Positions 1 to 5,743 of a stretch of DNA of 6,197 nucleotides are shown one piece after another. A model generated the notes under the pieces. That model made no database searches, was not told the origin of the DNA, and saw only the letters and a list, made by a program, of their open reading frames with translations. The position numbers were made by a program, and so were the translations under genes. How positions within the stretch are numbered: position 1 is the first letter of the stretch; each line of letters begins with the position of its first letter. The stretch is from Thermaerobacter marianensis (GTDB lineage Bacteria; Bacillota; Sulfobacillia; DYIH01). The stretch spans positions 1-6,197 of the forward strand of contig DYIH01000104.1 of the NCBI GenBank assembly GCA_020723785.1, in the 5' to 3' direction.

Positions 1-742
1 GCAAAATCCCGGGCAAGCACCGGGCCAGTAGGATCTTTCCCTACCCCGGTGGGCCGATCATCAGCAGGTGGTGCCCTCCGGCCGCGGCCACCTCCAGGGC
101 GCGAACGGGTCCCCCCTGGCCTTTGACACAGGCCAGGTCGGGAATCCCCTGCGATAACGCCCGGCCGCCATCCGGCCATCCGGTTTCTCCGGTATCGCAC
201 CCCTCGGATGGGCTGATTATCCCGCCATCCACCCAGGCCGCCACATCATCGAGGGTGGTGACGGGAATCACCCGCAGCCCCTCCAGCCCCGCCGCCTCGG
301 CCCCGTTGGCCGCAGGCAGGACCAGGTCACGGATCCCCTGCTCCCGCGCCGTCAGGGCCATGGGCAGAACGCCGGCGCAGGGCAGCACCCGCCCGTCCAG
401 GCCCAGGCCGCCGACGAAGGCGCAGCGCCGCCAGAACTCCGGGCCGCGGTCCACCCCGAACTGCCCGCCGGCCGCCAGGATCCCCGCGGCGATGGCCAGG
501 TCGAAGTGGGCGCCCTCCTTGCGGAGCCATGCGGGAGAGAGGTTCACCGTCAGCCGTTTGACGGGGAATTCGTAGCCGGCATTGCGCAGGGCCGCCCGCA
601 CCCGTTCCCGCGACTCGCGGACCGCCGTGTCGGGCAATCCCACCAGGTTGAACTGGGGCAGGCCGTTGGCGATGTCCACCTCCACATCCACCAGGTGCCC
701 CCCGATGCCGAGCAGGGCACAGCTTTTCACCCGGGCCAGCAC
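1..742 (-). pseudogene. comM: ComM/YifB Mg-chelatase-like AAA+ protein, 5' part, interrupted by an in-frame stop
   Basis: ComM is a hexameric AAA+ helicase that promotes branch migration during natural transformation. The visible part starts MLARVKSCALLGIGG, the usual YifB/ComM start. Residues 1 to about 170 form the N-terminal ChlI-like domain (VEVDIANGLPQFNLVGLPD, VRESRERVRAAL, FPVKRLTVNLSPA). A linker leads to the AAA+ module (RALEVAAAGGHHLLMIGPPG, up to residue 233). A TAG at 43-41 then replaces the residue, usually Ser, in GPPGxGKT. The same frame continues to the window edge as GKILLARCLPGIL, clearly the expected family sequence, so this is a nonsense codon and not a frameshift. The Walker A Thr is also Ile, and an expected Arg is Cys. 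The start is GTG at 742, preceded by GGTGATC (753-747), which matches an extended ribosome binding site. Full-length relatives have about 500 residues, so over half lies outside. A pseudogene is likely, but all three oddities lie within 43 bases of the window edge, so sequence error is possible. Confidence 0.85.
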
Positions 743-759
743 ATGAGATCACCAGCCCG

Positions 760-789
760 ATATTACCATATTTTGGCTGTTAAGGGCAA
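760..789 (-). promoter_or_regulatory. Possible promoter of comM
   Basis: The 52-bp gap between the HAD gene and comM contains TTGCCC (789-784, 4 of 6 matches to a -35 box), an 18-base spacer and TAATAT (765-760, 4 of 6 to a -10 box). A TGG lies directly before the -10, as in an extended -10. The predicted start of transcription, near 753, would leave only about ten leader bases and would begin at the ribosome binding site. This makes the call tentative. comM may instead be co-transcribed with the upstream HAD gene. Confidence 0.3.
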
Positions 790-794
790 TGGGG

Positions 795-1604
795 TTACAA
801 CACAAACTGCTCCAGCGCCTCGGCCACGCCGTCGTGGTTGTTGTCCGGCGCCACCCAGTCGGCCAGGGCGAGGAGTTCCGGGGTGGCGTTGGCCACGGCC
901 ACGCCCCAGCCGGCCCAGGCCAGGAGGTCGACGTCGTTGCCGGCGTTGCCGGCGGCCAGGACGGCCTGCCGCGGAATGCCCCAAGCGGCGGCCAGGTCCC
1001 GGACGGCCGCCCCCTTGGAGGTGCCGGCGCGAACGATGTCGATGCCCCATGGGGTGGGGCGGTGGCAGGCCACCCGTCCGGCCGACAGCCGCTCCAGTTC
1101 GTCCACCAGGCCGGCCACCGCGGACGGGTCGGCATGGGTCACCAGCATCGACGGCGCCGGCCCGCCCGGACCACGCAGGTAGGCGGCCAGGGAACCGACC
1201 GCCTCATAGGGGATGCCGTAGTGCTCGGAGAACCAACGGGTCTCCTCCGTCGGCTCAGCCACGTAGAGAAGGTCGCCGGCGTACATCTTCATATGGCAAC
1301 CCCGCCCGACCAGGAACTCGGCCACCTCGGCGGCCACCTCCGGGGGGATCGGGCGTTCGGCATGGAACCGCCCGGAGACGGCCTCCCGGACGACGGCGCC
1401 GTTATAACAGACCAGGGGCACGTCCAGGCCCAGGTCGAGAGCGAAGGGGCGGGCCGAACGATAGGGCCGCCCTGTCGCCAGCACGAACCTGACCCCGCGG
1501 GCCAACCCGGCCCGGATCGCGCCGGCCGTCCGCTCCGTCAGGCGCAGGTCATCGGTCAGCAGGGTTCCATCCATGTCCAGGGCCACCAGTTGAAACCGCA
1601 ACAC
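795..1604 (-). CDS. Cof-type HAD-superfamily phosphatase
   Basis: A 269-residue Cof/IIB-type haloacid dehalogenase hydrolase, a family of cytosolic Mg-dependent phosphatases acting on sugar phosphates, nucleotides or cofactor phosphates. The exact substrate cannot be read from sequence. Motif I is LDMDGTLL with nucleophile Asp10 and acid/base Asp12. Motif II is LATGR (Thr44). The motif III lysine is Lys197 (TSKGAAV). Motif IV is AAGNAGNDVDLL at 217-228, where the usual GDxxND has Asn220 in place of the first Asp but keeps Asp224. Residues about 80-185 form the C2 cap. The length is normal for the family (about 260-290). The GTG at 1604 is chosen because GGAGG (1615-1611) lies 6 bases upstream. 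The adjacent TTG at 1601 is a close alternative and would give the common MRFQL start. An open frame continues up to 1649, but the extra residues do not resemble the family. The gene is divergent from lysR, whose regulator may control it. Confidence 0.9.
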   Translation of the reverse strand: MLRFQLVALDMDGTLLTDDLRLTERTAGAIRAGLARGVRFVLATGRPYRSARPFALDLGLDVPLVCYNGAVVREAVSGRFHAERPIPPEVAAEVAEFLVGRGCHMKMYAGDLLYVAEPTEETRWFSEHYGIPYEAVGSLAAYLRGPGGPAPSMLVTHADPSAVAGLVDELERLSAGRVACHRPTPWGIDIVRAGTSKGAAVRDLAAAWGIPRQAVLAAGNAGNDVDLLAWAGWGVAVANATPELLALADWVAPDNNHDGVAEALEQFVL

Positions 1605-1610
1605 AACAAC

Positions 1611-1615
1611 CCTCC
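1611..1615 (-). promoter_or_regulatory. Ribosome binding site deciding the HAD start
   Basis: GGAGG on the minus strand lies 6 bases before GTG 1604 and 9 before TTG 1601. It argues against the upstream in-frame ATG at 1649, which would place this site inside the coding region. Confidence 0.7.
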
Positions 1616-1624
1616 CGCGGCGCT

Positions 1625-1654
1625 TTGACACCGCCGCCACTTCAGCCATAAACT
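1625..1654 (+). promoter_or_regulatory. Probable promoter of lysR
   Basis: A perfect -35 box TTGACA (1625-1630) is followed by an 18-base spacer and TAAACT (1649-1654, 4 of 6 matches to the -10 consensus). Transcription would start near 1661, giving a leader of about 33 bases before the ATG at 1694. The -10 touches the palindrome at 1654-1662, the expected position for autorepression by a LysR-type regulator. Confidence 0.55.
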
Positions 1655-1662
1655 TATGATAA
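1654..1662. promoter_or_regulatory. Candidate LysR operator palindrome
   Basis: TTATGATAA has perfect dyad symmetry around the central G. It lies between the divergent lysR and HAD genes and overlaps both predicted -10 regions. LysR-type proteins commonly bind AT-rich dyads in such divergent promoters. The assignment rests on position and symmetry only. Confidence 0.35.
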
Positions 1663-1684
1663 AGACGTTTCGAGAAAGGATTAA
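1656..1684 (-). promoter_or_regulatory. Possible promoter of the HAD gene
   Basis: TATCAT (1661-1656) matches 5 of 6 bases of a -10 box. A weak TTAATC (1684-1679, 3 of 6) lies 17 bases upstream. Transcription would start near 1649, about 45 bases before the GTG start. The poor -35 would fit a promoter that needs an activator such as the divergent LysR protein, but this is inference. Confidence 0.3.
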
Positions 1685-1693
1685 ATCGGCTTT

Positions 1694-2623
1694 ATGGACC
1701 GTTTCATCAAGGATATCAGCCTCCACCAGCTCCACGTCTTCCAGGCGGTGGCCCGCCACCTGAACTTTTCCCGGGCCGCCGAGGCGCTGGCCCTGAGCCA
1801 GCCGGCCGTGTCGATGCACGTCAAGCAGCTGGAGCAGGTCATCGGGTTGCCACTGTTCGAGAAGGTCGGGCGGCGGGTCTACCTCACCGACGCCGGGCGC
1901 CACCTGCTCGATTACAGCCAGCGGGTGTTCGGCCTCCTGGGCGAGGCGGCCCAAGTGCTGGAGGAGATGAAGGGGGCGCAGGCGGGCAACCTGCGGGTGG
2001 CCGCCGACACCACCGCCGGCGTCTACGTCGTGCCGGCCTACCTCGGCGCCTTTCGCCGACGGCACCCCGGGGTCAACGTCACCCTGGAGGTGGCCAACCG
2101 ATCAACCCTGACCCAGCGGCTCCTGATGAACGAGGTCGACCTGGCCGTCATGGGCCAGGTGCCGCCGGAGCAGAACCTGGTGGCCGAACCGTTCCTGGCC
2201 AACGAACTGGTCGTCGTCGCCGCCCCCACCCACCGGCTGGCGGGCCGCCGCCGGATCCCGGTGGCGGAACTGGCCGGGGAATCGTTCCTCGTACGGGAAA
2301 CCGGCTCCGGCACCCGGGCCACCGCCGAGCGCTTCTTCGCCGCCGCCGGCGTCCCGCTGCGGGTCGGCATGGAACTGGGCAGCAACAGCGCCATCAAGCA
2401 GGCCGTGGCCGCCGACCTGGGCGTCGCCGTCGTCCCCCGCCGCGCCCTGGACCTGGAGTTGGCCGCCCGCCGGCTGGTGGTCCTGGACGTCGAGGGTTTT
2501 CCGCTGGTGCGGCACTGGCATGCCGTCCACCTGCGGGAGAAGCGCCTCTCCGCCGCGGCCGTCGCCTTCAAGAGCCTGCTCCTTGCACCCGGCGCGCTTC
2601 CCGCTGCAGCAGGGGAAGGGTGA
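1694..2623 (+). CDS. LysR-family transcriptional regulator, CbbR-like
   Basis: A 309-residue LysR-type regulator, the usual length. The winged helix-turn-helix spans about residues 10-68 (LHQLHVFQAVARHLNFSRAA, LSQPAVSMHVKQLE, LPLFEKVGRRVYLTDAG). A linker helix follows at about 70-92, then the two-lobed effector domain from about 98 (GNLRVAADTTAGVYVVP) to 297. RETGSGTR (201-208) and GSNSAIKQAVAADLGVAVVP (229-248) are typical of the CbbR/CmpR branch, which often controls carbon-fixation genes. No such genes are visible here, so the target is unknown. The ATG at 1694 is fixed by an in-frame stop at 1682-1684. The nearest ribosome binding site, AAAGGA (1675-1680), has a long 13-base spacing, suggesting modest translation. 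The gene is divergent from the HAD phosphatase and converges on yraN, with five bases between the two stop codons. Confidence 0.93.
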   Translation: MDRFIKDISLHQLHVFQAVARHLNFSRAAEALALSQPAVSMHVKQLEQVIGLPLFEKVGRRVYLTDAGRHLLDYSQRVFGLLGEAAQVLEEMKGAQAGNLRVAADTTAGVYVVPAYLGAFRRRHPGVNVTLEVANRSTLTQRLLMNEVDLAVMGQVPPEQNLVAEPFLANELVVVAAPTHRLAGRRRIPVAELAGESFLVRETGSGTRATAERFFAAAGVPLRVGMELGSNSAIKQAVAADLGVAVVPRRALDLELAARRLVVLDVEGFPLVRHWHAVHLREKRLSAAAVAFKSLLLAPGALPAAAGEG

Positions 2624-2630
2624 TCCCTTC
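2615..2630. terminator. Small hairpin at the lysR/yraN convergence, possible weak terminator
   Basis: GAAGGG (2615-2620) and CCCTTC (2625-2630) form a perfect 6-bp stem around the loop TGAT. The lysR stop codon falls in the loop and the yraN stop in the distal arm. No T-run follows on either strand, so this is not a classical intrinsic terminator. It could still slow polymerase from both sides. Confidence 0.3.
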
Positions 2631-2994
2631 AACAGGAAAACGCATCGGTCAACCACTCCACCACCGCGCGGTCTCCCTTCACCATGACCCCGGCCACGTC
2701 GAAACGGCAGGCCACGCCTTCCAGCCGGCGCTCCCGGAGGAACCAGCGGGCCACCCGCGCCAGCCGCGCCCGCTTGCGCCGGTCCACCGCCTCCGCCGGC
2801 GCCCCGCAGCCCCGCGAACGCCGCGCCTTGACCTCTACGAAGACGATCGTCTCCCCCTCTCGGGCGACGATATCCAACTCCCCCGCAGGACAGCGGTAAT
2901 TGCGGCAGAGTATCTCCAGGCCGCGCTCCACGAGGTGGTCAGCCACCTCGTCCTCGCCCCGCCGGGCCAGTTCGCGCCGCCCATCCGTCGCCAT
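2629..2994 (-). CDS. yraN: YraN/UPF0102 family nuclease-fold protein
   Basis: A 121-residue protein of the UPF0102 (YraN) family, small cytosolic proteins with a PD-(D/E)XK restriction-endonuclease-like fold and no firmly known substrate. The family pattern is clear: RRELARRGEDEVADHLVERG near the N-terminus, RNYRCPAGELDIVAREG (31-47), FVEVKARRS (52-60), AVDRRKRARLARVARWFL (69-86) and CRFDVAGV (96-103). The candidate active-site residues Glu39, Asp41, Glu54 and Lys56 are all present. The start at ATG 2994 is chosen from family alignment, with a G-rich stretch 8 bases upstream. In-frame alternatives are ATG 3021, preceded by GGGAG with an 11-base spacing, and GTG 3051, four bases after the rnhB stop. 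The gene follows rnhB on the same strand, as in many Bacillota, and is probably co-transcribed with it. Confidence 0.9.
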   Translation of the reverse strand: MATDGRRELARRGEDEVADHLVERGLEILCRNYRCPAGELDIVAREGETIVFVEVKARRSRGCGAPAEAVDRRKRARLARVARWFLRERRLEGVACRFDVAGVMVKGDRAVVEWLTDAFSC

Positions 2995-3055
2995 CACCCC
3001 GGCCCCCCATTCCTGCCCCATGAGCCCGAGATCTCCCGCGGCACGGGGCACCGCG

Positions 3056-3844
3056 CTATTCCAGCCTGAAGCTGCGGCGGTGGATCGGACTCGGTCCCAG
3101 CCGCCGCAGCGCCTCCCGGTGTTCCGCCGTCGGGTAGCCCTTGTGCGCCTCGAAACCGTACCCGGGGTAGCGTTCGGCGTATTCTGCCATCAACCGGTCG
3201 CGGTGCACTTTCGCCAGGACGGAGGCGGCGGCGATGGAATTGGACAGGCCGTCTCCGCCCACCACCCCCTGCTGGGGACGGTCCAGCCCCGGCACCGGGA
3301 ACCCGTCCACCAGCACGAAGTCGGGCCGCACCGCCAGCCCGGCCACCGCCTCGGCCATGGCCCGGAAGGCGGCCCGGGCGATATTCAGCCGGTCGATCTC
3401 GGCGGCGTCCACCACGGCCACGCGCCAGGCCACCGCCTGTTCCCGGATCAGCGGGACAAGCGCCTCCCGGCGGGCCTCCGTCAGCCGCTTGGAGTCGTTC
3501 AGCCCGGGGATGCAGGCGTCCCGCGGCAGCACCACCGCCGCCGCGACCAACGGCCCGGCCAGCGGCCCGCGCCCGGCCTCGTCCACCCCTGCCACCCACC
3601 GGCAGCCCCGCGCCCACAGGCGGCGCTCGAAGGCCAACCGTCCGGCGAAAGCGCGCCGCTCCGCCTCGGCCGCCTCGATCCGGGCGCGGCAGCGCGCCGC
3701 CAGCACCCGAACCCCCTGCCGCCGGTCGGCCTCCAACCGCGGGATCAGCTCGGGATAGGTGTCCGCGGCCTGCTCCTCCAGCCAGGAGGCGACCTCGGCC
3801 ACGGTCATCGCGTTCAGTTCCGGGCAAACGAAGGTCCGGCGCAT
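3056..3844 (-). CDS. rnhB: Ribonuclease HII
   Basis: RNase HII cuts the RNA strand of RNA-DNA hybrids and initiates removal of single ribonucleotides from genomic DNA. The protein has 262 residues, close to the Bacillus-type enzyme, which also carries an N-terminal extension of about 70-80 residues before the catalytic core. The core contains AGVDEAGRGPLAGP (85-98) with metal ligands Asp88 and Glu89, LNDSKRL (115-121), LVDGFPVPGL (178-187) with Asp180, and GGDGLSNSIAAASVLAKVHRD (197-217) with Asp198. YGFEAHKGYPT and HRRSF complete the family signature near the C-terminus. In the third segment, KGDxKS, seen in many relatives, reads GGDGLS, lacking the lysines. The four acidic ligands are intact. 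The start is uncertain: ATG 3844 lacks a strong ribosome binding site, and ATG 3808 (250 residues, MTVAEVAS) also aligns well. The open frame runs far upstream, but that part does not resemble the family. The methyltransferase gene now separates rnhB from rbgA. Confidence 0.93.
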   Translation of the reverse strand: MRRTFVCPELNAMTVAEVASWLEEQAADTYPELIPRLEADRRQGVRVLAARCRARIEAAEAERRAFAGRLAFERRLWARGCRWVAGVDEAGRGPLAGPLVAAAVVLPRDACIPGLNDSKRLTEARREALVPLIREQAVAWRVAVVDAAEIDRLNIARAAFRAMAEAVAGLAVRPDFVLVDGFPVPGLDRPQQGVVGGDGLSNSIAAASVLAKVHRDRLMAEYAERYPGYGFEAHKGYPTAEHREALRRLGPSPIHRRSFRLE

Positions 3845-3923
3845 AGCAGGGGATTTCCCGACCGGCAGGCGTGATTCCTTCTCTGGAGGAGCTGGTTCCC
3901 CGAATGAAGAAAAAAGATGGGAT

Positions 3924-3995
3924 GGTTGAGCCTGTCGCACAACCTGGACGCGGAGCGGAGTCGGGCGGCCCCACCTTGGCGCGACAGGCTCAACC
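3924..3995. repeat. 15-bp perfect inverted repeat with 42-base spacer
   Basis: GGTTGAGCCTGTCGC at 3924-3938 is exactly complementary to GCGACAGGCTCAACC at 3981-3995. The spacer is 42 GC-rich bases. The match stops at once on both sides. It has no following T-run, so it is not an intrinsic terminator. It could be a leader hairpin for the methyltransferase transcript, a repeated extragenic element, or the remnant of a small mobile element. Confidence 0.75.
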
Positions 3996-4045
3996 TGCCG
4001 CCGAGCCTGCGCAACTGGTACCGGCCATGGATGGGACGAAGATTC

Positions 4046-4059
4046 ATTTAAATTTAAAT
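4046..4059. repeat. AT-only 14-bp palindrome
   Basis: ATTTAAATTTAAAT is a perfect palindrome in otherwise very GC-rich DNA. Its position, 59 bases before the methyltransferase start and about 200 before rnhB, suggests a promoter-associated or regulator-binding site. No consensus promoter could be placed with confidence. Confidence 0.55.
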
Positions 4060-4103
4060 AAACGAAGGTTGTGGACGTGAGCGGCTCCGTACAGTTCAAA
4101 AAA

Positions 4104-4110
4104 AGGAGGT
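4104..4110 (+). promoter_or_regulatory. Strong ribosome binding site of the methyltransferase
   Basis: AGGAGGT, preceded by an A-run, lies 7 bases before the GTG at 4118. It is among the best ribosome binding sites in the window and fixes the GTG start. Confidence 0.8.
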
Positions 4111-4117
4111 CCCCACC

Positions 4118-4969
4118 GTGACCAACCGCTACATGGGTTTCGCAGCCGTTTACGACCGGGCGGGGGCGGTGGCCTTCAACCAGGCGGCCATCGAGAAGGT
4201 GCGCGCCACCGCGGCGAACTCCGGCCTGGCCCCCGGCCGTTGCCTGGACCTGGCGTGCGGCACCGGCAACCTGGCCGTCGCCCTGGCGCGGGAGGGATGG
4301 CAGGTCATTGGCCTGGACCACTCGCCGGCCATGCTGGCGCTGGCGCGGGCCAAGGCGGAGGCGGCCGGGGTGGCGGTGCGCTGGCTGGAGGCGGACATGC
4401 GCGGGTTTACCCTGGAAGAGCCGGCCGACCTCGTCACCTGCTTCTATGACGCCCTCAACCACCTCCCGGCACGGGCCGACCTGGCGCGCACCTTTCGCAG
4501 CGTGGCCGCGGCCCTCAGGCCGGGCGGGCTGTTCCTGTTCGACGTCAGCACCGAGGCCTGTTTCCGGAACTTGTGGCAGGACTGCCTCCACCTGAGCGAA
4601 ACGGCGGACCACCTGTTCTTCGCGGAGAACACCTTCGACGCGAAAACCGGCCGGGGCATCTGCCGGATCACCGGCTTCACCCGCAGGCCCGACGGCCTTT
4701 ACGAGCGATTCGAGGACACCATCGAGGAGCGATGCTTCACGGATGAGGAGATCCGGGCCGCCGCCCGTCGGAGCGGGCTGGAGGTGGTCGGCACGGAGGG
4801 GTGGACACCCGCCGTGGCGCTGGAGGGCGTGAGGAACTTCCGCCGCCTCCCCGCCACCCCTGAGTTCAACCCGGACTCCCGGGATCAAAACCTTAAGACC
4901 TATTGGGTGCTGCGCAGGGCGGGTCCTCCAGGGTCAAGCGGCCCAGCTTGCCGGCGCGGAAGTCCTTGA
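4118..4969 (+). CDS. Class I SAM-dependent methyltransferase of unknown substrate
   Basis: A 283-residue class I (Rossmann-fold) methyltransferase. The N-terminal GFAAVYDRAG is the common entry helix of this group. Motif I is LDLACGTGN (43-51), the SAM-binding glycine loop. Motif II is VIGLDHS (63-69), with Asp67 expected to bind the SAM ribose. Asp93 in EADM follows, then FYDALNHL (109-116) and LRPGGLFLFDV (133-143). The C-terminal part (about 145-265) is a beta-rich segment seen in small-molecule methyltransferases. The substrate cannot be inferred. The GTG start is fixed by AGGAGGT seven bases upstream. Homology appears to end at KTYWVLRR (residue 267, position 4918). The last 16 residues (AGPPGSSG...) are low complexity and antisense to the rbgA 3' end, as if the native stop had been lost. 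The gene lies opposite to its neighbours and splits the usual rbgA-rnhB pair, which suggests insertion. Confidence 0.88.
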   Translation: MTNRYMGFAAVYDRAGAVAFNQAAIEKVRATAANSGLAPGRCLDLACGTGNLAVALAREGWQVIGLDHSPAMLALARAKAEAAGVAVRWLEADMRGFTLEEPADLVTCFYDALNHLPARADLARTFRSVAAALRPGGLFLFDVSTEACFRNLWQDCLHLSETADHLFFAENTFDAKTGRGICRITGFTRRPDGLYERFEDTIEERCFTDEEIRAAARRSGLEVVGTEGWTPAVALEGVRNFRRLPATPEFNPDSRDQNLKTYWVLRRAGPPGSSGPACRRGSP

Positions 4970-5741
4970 GTACGACCCCCGCTGCCCGTCCGGCATCGAC
5001 GCGGCCGCCCGCCGCGAGGCAGCCCCGGCGGCGTCCAACGGCCTCCAGGACAGCCGCCGCCTCCCCCGACTCGCTCTCCAGGCCGTAGAACAATTCGAGC
5101 TGGCGGGGAGCACGCTCCCGCAACAGATCGATCAGGACCAGGGCCGCCACCTCGGCAGGAAACGATTCGGGTCCGACCGCGGCGATGATCGCCAGCTTGG
5201 CCACGGCCTGACGGTTGCGCAGGTAGGGGGGCAGGACGCCGGGCAGATCCAGCAGATGCAGGTCCCCCGCCCGCACCCACTGCTTGCCGCGGGTGACCCC
5301 GGGCCGGGCGCCGGTCCGGGCGCGGGCGCCGCCCGCCAGGCGGTTGAGCAGGGATGATTTGCCCACGTTGGGGATGCCGACGATCATCGCCCGCAGGGAC
5401 TGCTCCACGGCCGGCCGCCCCCCGGCCGCCCGCGCCTCGGCCAGCACACGTTCCACGCCGCGCCCGGTAACGGCGTCGGCAGGCACCGCCGCCAGCCCCT
5501 GGCCACGGAGGCAGGCGACCCACCGGCGGAGCCCGTCCTCGTCCACCAGGTCCGCCTTGTTCAGCACCAGGATCCGCGCCTTGCCCCCCAGCACCCGGTT
5601 CAGGTGGGGGTTACGGCTCGTCCATGGGATGCGGGCGTCGACCACCTCCAGCACCACCTGGACCGCCTTGAGGTTCTCCCGAATGTCCGCGAGTGCCCGG
5701 GCCATGTGCCCGGTAAGCACCCCGCCGCCGCGTTCACGCAT
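4893..5741 (-). CDS. rbgA: Ribosome biogenesis GTPase RbgA (YlqF)
   Basis: A circularly permuted GTPase that promotes late assembly of the 50S ribosomal subunit. At 282 residues it is the same length as the Bacillus subtilis protein. Motif order shows the permutation: G4 NKAD (61-64), a G5-like ADA (88-90), G1/Walker A GIPNVGKS (122-129), G2 Thr150 in GVTRGKQ, and G3 DLPG (165-168). VDARIPWTSRNP (34-45) and the C-terminal FRAGKLGRLTLE (261-272) are family hallmarks. The start at ATG 5741 is two bases after the cutA stop (TGAGGATG), implying translational coupling, since no separate well-spaced ribosome binding site is seen. An upstream ATG at 5756 would overlap cutA. The usual WFPGHM near the N-terminus reads VLTGHM. 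The last ten residues (DPPCAAPNRS) are antisense to the methyltransferase coding end and look like read-through past the natural terminus. Confidence 0.93.
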   Translation of the reverse strand: MRERGGGVLTGHMARALADIRENLKAVQVVLEVVDARIPWTSRNPHLNRVLGGKARILVLNKADLVDEDGLRRWVACLRGQGLAAVPADAVTGRGVERVLAEARAAGGRPAVEQSLRAMIVGIPNVGKSSLLNRLAGGARARTGARPGVTRGKQWVRAGDLHLLDLPGVLPPYLRNRQAVAKLAIIAAVGPESFPAEVAALVLIDLLRERAPRQLELFYGLESESGEAAAVLEAVGRRRGCLAAGGRVDAGRAAGVVLKDFRAGKLGRLTLEDPPCAAPNRS

Positions 5742-5743
5742 CC

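Larger units (their letters stand above)
3845..4117. other. Structured intergenic block between rnhB and the divergent methyltransferase
   Basis: This 273-bp stretch holds no recognisable gene. It contains a 15-bp perfect inverted repeat (3924-3995), a 14-bp AT palindrome (4046-4059) within an unusually AT-rich patch (about 4041-4064), and the methyltransferase ribosome binding site. An imperfect copy of the left repeat region recurs at about 4003-4018 (GAGCCTGCGCAACTGG against GAGCCTGTCGCACAACCTGG at 3928-3947). The block must supply promoters for both flanking genes, but I could not find a convincing -35/-10 pair on either strand. Confidence 0.6.

Noticed and set aside
41..43. TAG in comM read as pyrrolysine or suppressed stop.
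   Set aside because: The position is in a nucleotide-binding loop where pyrrolysine has no known role, and neighbouring substitutions point to decay or error instead.
506..1492. A 328-residue plus-strand open frame antisense to comM and the HAD gene.
   Set aside because: It is Arg/Pro-rich with no recognisable domain, overlaps two well-supported genes and has no ribosome binding site of note.
789..1628. A 279-residue plus-strand frame antisense to the HAD gene.
   Set aside because: The HAD motifs on the minus strand are complete; this frame is their GC-driven shadow.
3924..3995. Inverted repeat as a CRISPR unit or intrinsic terminator.
   Set aside because: There is one pair only, with no regular array of repeats and spacers, and no T-run after either arm.
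4069..4095. TTGTGG and TACAGT as a promoter for the methyltransferase.
   Set aside because: The spacer is only 15 bases and the -35 match is weak, so it falls short of a supportable call.
3845..4888. A 610-residue minus-strand open frame extending rnhB far upstream.
   Set aside because: Only the last roughly 250-262 residues match RNase HII. The rest is antisense to the methyltransferase and has the low-complexity look of an out-of-frame reading in GC-rich DNA.
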